64,000 nt of DNA from Agromyces intestinalis (lineage in GTDB: Bacteria; Actinomycetota; Actinomycetes; Actinomycetales; Microbacteriaceae). A program made the translations under genes and the position numbers. Shown in pieces: positions 58,570 to 64,000 of this stretch. The notes under the pieces are model-generated. The model was not told where the DNA came from. It saw nothing but the letters and a program-made list of their open reading frames with translations, and searched no databases. How positions within the stretch are numbered: position 1 is the stretch's first letter; every line of letters starts with the position of its first letter. The stretch is from contig NZ_CP043505.1 of NCBI RefSeq assembly GCF_008365295.1, positions 2,170,001-2,234,000 on the forward strand, in the 5' to 3' direction.

Positions 58570-58932
58570 GTGAGTCCGTACCGCGACCGCTCCGCCGCGT
58601 GGGAGGCGCTGTTCTCGCGCACGACACCGCCCGAGGTGCTCGCCGCGATCGCCGAGCTGCATCCCGAGTTCCGCGCGACGGTGGCTCGGCATCCCAATTC
58701 GCCCGGCCGTACCGGCGCGGGGCGCGAACCGGTCGGGTCGCGCCGGGTCGTCTCCCTCGCCGACGGCGACGGGCTCGGCGTGCCGCTCGTGCCGAGTGGC
58801 CGCCGCCGCCCGGGTCGAGGGATTCGACGGGGCGCACGCCCTGCGACTCCGGCCGCGCCGGCGCTGCTCGTCGTGGCGGCCGCGTCGGCGCTCGTCGGGG
58901 TCGTCGTGGTGGCCGTGCTCATCGTCGCCTGA
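58570..58932 (+). CDS. Small membrane-anchored LRV-like protein
   Basis: A protein of 120 residues with GTG start. The N-terminal half, PPEVLAAIAELHPEFRATVA, resembles one variant leucine-rich (LRV) repeat found in actinobacterial proteins of unknown function. A basic linker (RRRPGRGIRRG) leads to a C-terminal helix LLVVAAASALVGVVVVAVLI. It diverges from the HTH-DUF2690 gene across a 255-base gap in which I see no other feature. Confidence 0.7.
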   Translation: MSPYRDRSAAWEALFSRTTPPEVLAAIAELHPEFRATVARHPNSPGRTGAGREPVGSRRVVSLADGDGLGVPLVPSGRRRPGRGIRRGARPATPAAPALLVVAAASALVGVVVVAVLIVA

Positions 58933-58934
58933 CG

Positions 58935-58953
58935 CGGCCCGTCGGATGGGCCG
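58935..58953. terminator. Short hairpin between convergent genes
   Basis: CGGCCC-GTCGGAT-GGGCCG lies between the LRV-gene stop and the mntH stop and may terminate both. Confidence 0.5.
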
Positions 58954-58973
58954 GGTCGGTGCTCGCTCGCGGG

Positions 58974-60383
58974 CTATGCGCCCGTGAACACCAGCCAGAG
59001 CAGCAGCGCGTTCAGGGCGATCAGGAAGACGGATGACGCGACGCCCGCTGCGGTCGTGGCCCAGTGGTTGCGCCACCGCCCGAGCAGGCCCGCCTGCGCC
59101 GTCAGCGCGATCAAGGGGATGAGCGCGAACGGGATGCCGAACGACAGCACGACTTGGCTGAGCACGAGCGAGAGAGTCGGGTCGAATCCGAGCGCGAGGA
59201 TGACCAGCGCCGGCACGAGGGTGATGAGCCGCCGCAGCATCAGCGGGATGCGCACGCGCAGCAGGCCGTGCATGATCTCGGCGCCGGCGTAGGCGCCGAC
59301 GCTCGTCGATGCGAGTCCTGACGCGAGCAGCCCCACCGCGAACAGCGTCGCGATGACGGGCCCGAGCGATGCGCCGATCGCGGCGTACGCGCCCTCGAGC
59401 GAGTCGGTGCCCTCGACGCCCGCGAGGTTCACCGCGGCCAGCAGCAGGATGCACAGGTTCACGGTGCCGGCGATCGCCATCGCCACGGTCACGTCGACGC
59501 GGGTCGCGCGCACCAGCAGGTCGGTCGGCAGCGTCGTCGATGTTCCCGGAGGACGCGGCGCATCCGGCGCATCCAGTGCTGCCGCCTCCACTCGCATCGA
59601 GTGGGCGGGGAACGCGCCTTGTTCGCGCGGGTGGCGCGTTTCTTGCCCGTTCGATTCAGAGGCGGGCAGGGCCGTGGTTCCGCCTCGCACGAACCGGTCG
59701 CGGCTCAGCGCCGAGTGGGCGTAGATCGCATGCGGCATGATCGTCGCGCCGAGGATGGATGCCGCGAGCAGCACCGAGTTCGCGTCCTCGAACCGGGGCA
59801 CGAGGCCCGCGGCGAGCCCGGCTGGGTCGGGGGGCGCGATGAACACGCCGACCGTGAAGCCGACCGCGATGATCACGAGCAGCCCCATGATCACGAACTC
59901 GAACGGTCGCGCGCCGCGCCGCTGCTGCAGCACGAGCAGCCCGACCGAGACCGCTCCCGTGATCAGCCCGCCCCAGAGGAGGGGCACGCCGAACAGCAGG
60001 TTGAGCGCGACCGCGCCGCCGATCACCTCGGCGAGGTCGGTGGCCATCGCGACGAGTTCGGCCTGCAGCCAATACGCGCGTCGCGCCCACCGGTTGCGCA
60101 GCCGCGCGCCGAGCACCTCGGGCAGGCTGCGGCCGGTGACGATGCCGAGCTTCGCCGACAGGTACTGGATGAGCCACGCCATGACGTTGCCGATGACCAC
60201 GACCCACACCAGCAGGTAGCCGTATTGCGCTCCGGCGGTCATGTTGCTCGCGACGTTGCCGGGGTCGAGGTAGGCGACGCCCGCGACCAGTGCAGGCCCC
60301 AGTAGCCAGGCCACGCGCGGCACGGATGCGGCGCGGTCGCGCGTGCGAGGGGACCGGGTGTCGACGTCGACAGTTTTCGGCAT
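58974..60383 (-). CDS. mntH: Nramp divalent-metal transporter with palindrome-derived loop
   Basis: Proton-coupled Mn2+ importer of 469 residues with about eleven helices. Helix 1 carries the metal-binding DPGN (YLDPGNVASNM) and helix 6 the companion MPH (GATIMPHAIYAHSAL). The loop after helix 6 (about residues 235-280) is extended by about 40 residues, ASESNGQETRHPREQGAF and onward, derived from a palindrome (59597-59654) also found near fgd. The loop faces away from the transport path, so function may be kept. The start ATG at 60383 lies within the first of two palindromic boxes, pointing to direct repression. Confidence 0.92.
   Translation of the reverse strand: MPKTVDVDTRSPRTRDRAASVPRVAWLLGPALVAGVAYLDPGNVASNMTAGAQYGYLLVWVVVIGNVMAWLIQYLSAKLGIVTGRSLPEVLGARLRNRWARRAYWLQAELVAMATDLAEVIGGAVALNLLFGVPLLWGGLITGAVSVGLLVLQQRRGARPFEFVIMGLLVIIAVGFTVGVFIAPPDPAGLAAGLVPRFEDANSVLLAASILGATIMPHAIYAHSALSRDRFVRGGTTALPASESNGQETRHPREQGAFPAHSMRVEAAALDAPDAPRPPGTSTTLPTDLLVRATRVDVTVAMAIAGTVNLCILLLAAVNLAGVEGTDSLEGAYAAIGASLGPVIATLFAVGLLASGLASTSVGAYAGAEIMHGLLRVRIPLMLRRLITLVPALVILALGFDPTLSLVLSQVVLSFGIPFALIPLIALTAQAGLLGRWRNHWATTAAGVASSVFLIALNALLLWLVFTGA
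59597..59654. repeat. Palindrome in frame inside mntH
   Basis: Arms 59597-59618 and 59633-59654 match in 17 of 22 positions, most mismatches allowing G-U pairs in RNA. The left arm (TCGAGTGGGCGGGGAACGC) differs from the fgd palindrome arm at 5655 in two positions. No stop is created in the mntH frame. Confidence 0.75.
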
Positions 60384-60418
60384 ACCGAAACCCTACTGGG
60401 TTTTCGGTATACCGAAAA
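60375..60418. promoter_or_regulatory. Two palindromic boxes at the mntH start, candidate MntR operators
   Basis: TTTCGGCATACCGAAA (60375-60390) covers the mntH start codon, and the perfect TTTTCGGTATACCGAAAA (60401-60418) lies 27 bases away centre to centre, upstream. Two near-identical palindromes at the start of a metal-transport gene in a genome with an MntR-like gene 3 kb away fit a metal-repression site. Binding is inferred. Confidence 0.75.
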
Positions 60419-60439
60419 CCCGAACACACGTGTCGGGGA

Positions 60440-60480
60440 CGCTCGTTGTCGCTCCGGGGCTGCGCAGGCGACAACAAGCG
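60440..60480. repeat. Palindrome between mntH and the SpoU methyltransferase gene
   Basis: CGCTCGTTGTCGC (60440-60452) pairs with GCGACAACAAGCG (60468-60480) with one mismatch. A CTCGAC hexamer tandem run follows at about 60482-60500. The gap 60421-60549 shows no gene. Confidence 0.75.
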
Positions 60481-60549
60481 ACCTCGACCTCGACCTCGAC
60501 TTGGGCGGGAGCGGGCCTGCGGGCGGCGGTGCGCGGGTAGCGTGGGCGG

Positions 60550-61215
60550 GTGGACCACGAACACGAGGATGACCCGGAGCACGCCGAGCCCGCCCTCGCG
60601 CACGGCGTGGGCCCGTGGCCGGGCGGCGAGGCCGCCTGGCCCGACGATCCGCGCTACGACCCCGAGCTGCTGCGTGCCGGCGACCGGCGCAACGTCGTCG
60701 ACCGCTACCGCTACTGGCGCATGGACGCGATCGTCGCCGACCTCGATGAGCGCCGGCACCCGTTCCACATCGCGATCGAGAACTGGCAGCACGACCTGAA
60801 CATCGGCTCGATCGTGCGCACCGCGAACGCGTTCGCCGCCGACACCGTGCACATCATCGGTCGCCGGCGCTGGAACAAGCGGGGCGCGATGGTCACCGAC
60901 CGCTATCAGCACCTGCAGTACCACGAGGATGTCGCGGGCTTCGCCGCGTGGGCGCACGAGGCATCCGTGCCGATCATCGCGGTCGACAACGTGCCGGGCT
61001 CGGTGCCGATCGAGGCGTTCGACTGGCCCGAGCGCTGCGTGCTCCTGTTCGGCCAGGAGGGCCCGGGCTCGACGCCCGAGGCGCTCGCCGCGGCCGACGC
61101 GATCGTCGAGATCACCCAGTACGGCTCGACCCGTTCGCTCAACGCGAGCGCGGCGGCCGCGATCGCGATGCACTCGTGGGTGCTGCGCTGGGCGGCGCGG
61201 GCAGCGGGCTCCTGA
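60550..61215 (+). CDS. SpoU/TrmH-family RNA 2'-O-methyltransferase
   Basis: SPOUT methyltransferase of 221 residues. Motif 1 is LNIGSIVRTANAFAADTVHIIG, motif 2 is VLLFGQEGPGSTPEAL and motif 3 is GSTRSLNASAAAAIAM, all part of the knotted SAM site. The acidic N-terminus (1-45) is variable. The target is probably rRNA or tRNA; the exact site cannot be told. The GTG at 60550 gives the longest sensible start; it may begin later. Confidence 0.9.
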   Translation: MDHEHEDDPEHAEPALAHGVGPWPGGEAAWPDDPRYDPELLRAGDRRNVVDRYRYWRMDAIVADLDERRHPFHIAIENWQHDLNIGSIVRTANAFAADTVHIIGRRRWNKRGAMVTDRYQHLQYHEDVAGFAAWAHEASVPIIAVDNVPGSVPIEAFDWPERCVLLFGQEGPGSTPEALAAADAIVEITQYGSTRSLNASAAAAIAMHSWVLRWAARAAGS

Positions 61216-61233
61216 CGCGTCTCGCGGCAGACT

Positions 61234-62256
61234 GTGCTCGTGCCCGTGATCGACAACGCCATCTACCGGGACGGCGCTCGCGTCCTCAGCCCGGCGAGCC
61301 TCGAGGAGACCTTCGAGGCCCTCGATGAGCATGGCGGCTTCGCTTGGATCGGCCTCTACCGGCCGACCGATGCCGAGCTGGAGTCCGTCGCGCGGGAGTT
61401 CGACCTGCATGGCCTCGCCGTCGAGGACGCCGGCAAGGGGCACCAGCGGGCGAAGCTCGAACGATACGGCGACACGCTGTTCGTCGTGCTGCGCCCCGCC
61501 CGCTACCTGGACGACGCGGAGGAGGTGGAGTTCGGGGAGGTGCATCTCTTCATCGGGGACACGTTCGCGGTGAGCGTTCGCCGCGCCGAGTCGCCCGATC
61601 TCTCGCGTGTGCGCCGCCGCCTCGAGACTGACCCCGACCTGTTGCGCAAGGGGCCCGAGGCGGTGCTCTACGCCGTGCTCGACGAGGTCGTCGATGAGTA
61701 CGGCCCGGTCGTGGCCGGCCTCGAGAACGACATCGACGAGATCGAGGACCAACTGTTCTCGGGGGATCCCGCGGTGACTCGGCGCATCTACGACCTCGCG
61801 AGCGAGGTGATGGAATTCCAGCGGGCGACCGGGCCGCTGCTCGACATGTTCGTCGCGCTCGAGGGCGGTTTCGAGAAGTACGACATCGACGTCGAGCTGC
61901 GGCGGTACCTGCGCGACGTGAACGATCACGTGATCCGCGTCGTCGAGCGCGGCGAGGGGTTCCGGCAGCTGCTGCAGAACGCTCTCTCGGTGCACGCCAC
62001 GCTCGTCACCCAGCGCCAGAACGACGAGATGCGCTCGCTCACCGAGGCGAGCTACGCGCAGGCCGAGCAGTCGAAGAAGGTCGCGAGCTGGGCAGCGATC
62101 ATCTTCGCGCCGTCGCTCATCGCGGGTATCTACGGCATGAACTTCGCGCACATGCCCGAGCTCGAGTGGTGGCTCGGCTATCCGTTCGCGCTCGCGCTCA
62201 TGGCCGGGTTCGCCGGGGTGCTCTACCTCGTGTTCCGGTCGCGGAAGTGGCTGTAA
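61234..62256 (+). CDS. corA: CorA-family magnesium/cobalt transporter
   Basis: Membrane channel of 340 residues. The large cytoplasmic domain (1-275) includes FAWIGLYRPTDAELESVA and the long helices with RQNDEMRSLTEASYAQAEQ. Two C-terminal helices flank the selectivity motif YGMNFAHMPELEW. The start is GTG at 61234 or GTG two codons later. It lies 18 bases after the methyltransferase stop. Confidence 0.94.
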   Translation: MLVPVIDNAIYRDGARVLSPASLEETFEALDEHGGFAWIGLYRPTDAELESVAREFDLHGLAVEDAGKGHQRAKLERYGDTLFVVLRPARYLDDAEEVEFGEVHLFIGDTFAVSVRRAESPDLSRVRRRLETDPDLLRKGPEAVLYAVLDEVVDEYGPVVAGLENDIDEIEDQLFSGDPAVTRRIYDLASEVMEFQRATGPLLDMFVALEGGFEKYDIDVELRRYLRDVNDHVIRVVERGEGFRQLLQNALSVHATLVTQRQNDEMRSLTEASYAQAEQSKKVASWAAIIFAPSLIAGIYGMNFAHMPELEWWLGYPFALALMAGFAGVLYLVFRSRKWL

Positions 62257-62263
62257 CACCCTG

Positions 62264-62332
62264 TTGACACATGGTCAAGAGTGACGCGTATTCTGCGACC
62301 CTTGACACGCTCCCGCGCCCGGCCGGTAGGCA
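62264..62332 (+). promoter_or_regulatory. Candidate promoters and inverted repeat before the S15 peptidase
   Basis: TTGACA at 62264 with TATTCT at 62289, and TTGACA at 62302 with TAGGCA at 62327, both with a long 19-base spacing. TTGAC-N5-GTCAA at 62264-62278 is an inverted repeat on the first -35 box. Confidence 0.35.
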
Positions 62333-62338
62333 TAGCGC

Positions 62339-64000
62339 ATGAGACGCACTCGGCACCACGAATCGGTTCCACGTCTGCAGCGACCCCGTCGGGGGCCGCT
62401 CCTCATCGGCGCGGCCCTCGCGGCCCTGCCCCTCGCTCTCGGCGGCATCACCGCGCCCGCCGCCTGGGCCGCCGACGCGATCACGCTCGAAGGCGGCGTG
62501 AGCGCTCCCGTGTTCGACTACGACGACGCGATCCGCGAGCGGGTCTACATCCCGGTCGCGGGCGTCGACCAGGATCTCGACGGCCAAGACGACGTCACCC
62601 GCATCGAGATCATCCGTCCGGCCGAGTCCGACGACGGGCTCGAAGTGCCCGCCATCATCGACCCGAGTCCGTACTACACGACGCTCGGGCGGGGCAACGA
62701 GAGCGAATTCATCTCCGACACCGACGCCGACGGCCTGAACGACTCGTGGCCGCTGTTCTACGACAACTACTTCGTGCCGCGCGGGTACGCGGTGATCCTC
62801 GCGCAGATGGACGGCACCGCCGGGTCGACCGGATGCCCGATGCACGGCGGGCCCGGAGACATCCAGAGCATGAAGGTCGTGATCGACTGGCTGCAGGGCC
62901 GGGTCGAGGGCACCAACGCCGCCGGCGAGGCCGTGACGGCCGACTGGCACAACGGCAAGGCCGCGATGATCGGCAAGTCGTACGACGGCACGCTCGCCAA
63001 CGGCGTCGCCGCCACGGGCGTCGAGGGCTTGACCACCATCGTGCCGATCTCGGCGATCTCGAACTGGTACGGCTACTCGCGCACCGGCGGCGTCGCCCAC
63101 AACACGAACTACCCGTCGGGCCTCGCGAACACGGTCACGAATCCCGAGCGGCGGTCGCTATGCGCCCCGACTCGCACGCTGCTGAACGGCATCGACGGCG
63201 ACGAGTCGGGCGACGTCAACCCGTTCTGGGCCGAGCGCGACTACCGCACCTCGATCGACGACCTGCACGCGTCGGTGTTCGTCGTGCACGGGCTGAACGA
63301 CGACAACGTGCGCATGAGTCAGGTCGGCGACTATTGGAGCGCGCTCGCCGAGCGCGACGTGCCGCGCAAGATCTGGCTCGCGAAGGTCGGCCACGTCGAC
63401 CCGTTCGACTTCCGTCGCGCCGAGTGGGTCGACACGCTGCACCGCTGGTTCGACCACTGGCTGCTCGACATCGACAACGGCATCATGGACGAGCCGCAGG
63501 CCACGGTCGAGACCGCGCCCGAGCAGTACGAGGATGTCGCGAGCTGGCCGGTTCCGGGCACCGAACCGGTCGACGTCTACCTGGGCGCGACCGCGCCGGG
63601 TGCCGCCGGTGCGCTGCGCTTGCAGGCGGCGGCCGAGCCTGCGTCGCTGTCGTTCACCGGGCCGACCGGGTCGATCACCGAGGGAAATGCGATCAACACG
63701 CCGGCCGGCTCGCAGGCCCAGCGACTGGTGTTCCTGTCGGAGCCCCTGACGACCGACCTGCGCATCTCGGGTACCGCCCGGGTCGAGCTCGCGGCGTCGC
63801 TCGGGGTCACCCAGGCGAACCTGTCGGCCTTGCTCGTCGACTACGGCCCGTCGACGCCGACGCCCCGTACGGGCGAGGGTGTGCAGAACACCACGACGAC
63901 GACCTGCTGGGGCGCCGAGAGCGACGCCGACGATGCGTGCTACCTCGAGGTCGCCCGCCGCACGTCGACGGTCGACACCTGGCGGGTCACCCGGGGCGCG
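62339..64000 (+). CDS. Secreted Xaa-Pro dipeptidyl-peptidase-like S15/CocE hydrolase (3' end outside window)
   Basis: The frame is open from ATG 62339 to the window edge (554 codons seen). A signal peptide with RPRRGPLLIGAALAAL and cleavage near AAWAADAI indicates export. The S15 alpha/beta hydrolase domain starts VYIPVAGVDQDLDGQDDVTR, with the nucleophile Ser in MIGKSYDGTLA, the Asp in VVHGLNDDNV and the His in AKVGHVDPFD. A beta-sandwich domain begins near residue 400 (PVDVYLGATAPG). It would remove Xaa-Pro dipeptides or hydrolyse esters outside the cell. It follows corA but has its own promoter-like region. Confidence 0.88.
   Translation, partial: MRRTRHHESVPRLQRPRRGPLLIGAALAALPLALGGITAPAAWAADAITLEGGVSAPVFDYDDAIRERVYIPVAGVDQDLDGQDDVTRIEIIRPAESDDGLEVPAIIDPSPYYTTLGRGNESEFISDTDADGLNDSWPLFYDNYFVPRGYAVILAQMDGTAGSTGCPMHGGPGDIQSMKVVIDWLQGRVEGTNAAGEAVTADWHNGKAAMIGKSYDGTLANGVAATGVEGLTTIVPISAISNWYGYSRTGGVAHNTNYPSGLANTVTNPERRSLCAPTRTLLNGIDGDESGDVNPFWAERDYRTSIDDLHASVFVVHGLNDDNVRMSQVGDYWSALAERDVPRKIWLAKVGHVDPFDFRRAEWVDTLHRWFDHWLLDIDNGIMDEPQATVETAPEQYEDVASWPVPGTEPVDVYLGATAPGAAGALRLQAAAEPASLSFTGPTGSITEGNAINTPAGSQAQRLVFLSEPLTTDLRISGTARVELAASLGVTQANLSALLVDYGPSTPTPRTGEGVQNTTTTTCWGAESDADDACYLEVARRTSTVDTWRVTRGA

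Noticed and set aside
1-64000. CRISPR array, prophage, insertion sequence or integrative element
   Set aside because: Repeats found are palindromes or in-gene tandem repeats; no spaced direct repeats, transposase, integrase or phage structural gene was recognised.

Overview
The window is about 70% GC, densely coded, and reads as the chromosome of a high-GC actinobacterium. Coenzyme F420 genes, GTG starts, ATGA/GTGA gene overlaps, CTGGTCGAGTAG palindromes and a heavily over-used word GGATGCCTC/GAGGCATCC point to the Microbacteriaceae (an Agromyces-like organism is my best guess, from composition and gene content only). I saw no rRNA, tRNA, CRISPR array, prophage, transposase or plasmid gene.

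Layout. 1-2.9 kb: end of a sensor kinase, its response regulator, exonuclease III and a small membrane protein. 2.9-11.7 kb: an F420 island. One strand carries cofE, a G6PDH-family F420 oxidoreductase, cofC and F420-dependent glucose-6-phosphate dehydrogenase (fgd). The other carries a P-loop-like hypothetical gene, a three-gene ABC importer of the proposed F420-precursor type and cofD. FO synthase (fbiC/cofGH) is absent from the island. 11.8-15.4 kb: a 1200-residue surface protein with three identical 330-bp repeats. 15.5-19.4 kb: an MprF/rhomboid-like membrane protein and an ECF42-type sigma factor coupled to a DGPF (YCII) protein.

19.5-31.3 kb: a MocR regulator divergent from a nine-gene operon: beta-ureidopropionase-like nitrilase, dihydropyrimidinase, an LLM/F420 oxidoreductase carrying a one-base frameshift, a THI5/NMT1-type ABC transporter, a class III aminotransferase and methylmalonate-semialdehyde dehydrogenase. 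This is a reductive pyrimidine (uracil/thymine) degradation route in which the first enzyme may be F420-dependent. 31.4-38.3 kb: enoyl-CoA hydratase, MMPL exporter, a coiled-coil membrane protein, LysR regulator, a 40-residue membrane peptide and a ThrE-type exporter. 38.3-44.2 kb: a translationally coupled set of pyrE, a giant low-complexity Septum_form protein, ribokinase and nucleoside hydrolase.

44.3-53.7 kb: an Opp/Dpp-type ABC transporter divergent from a DszC/SfnB-like flavin monooxygenase, a DszA/NtaA-type LLM monooxygenase and an aldo-keto reductase, probably for scavenging an organosulfur or similar compound. 53.8-57.3 kb: CoA-type Nudix hydrolase, HAD hydrolase, an MvdD-like ATP-grasp enzyme preceded by a translationally coupled 16-codon ORF, and an MntR-type repressor. 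57.3-62.3 kb: an HTH-DUF2690 protein, a small LRV protein, the Nramp transporter mntH with two palindromic boxes at its start, a SpoU methyltransferase and CorA. The window ends inside a secreted S15 peptidase.

A theme across the window is a set of 40-110 bp palindromic elements. Most are intergenic, but two copies of one family lie in frame inside cofC and one copy of another lies in frame inside mntH, recalling the protein-coding palindromic elements of Rickettsia.
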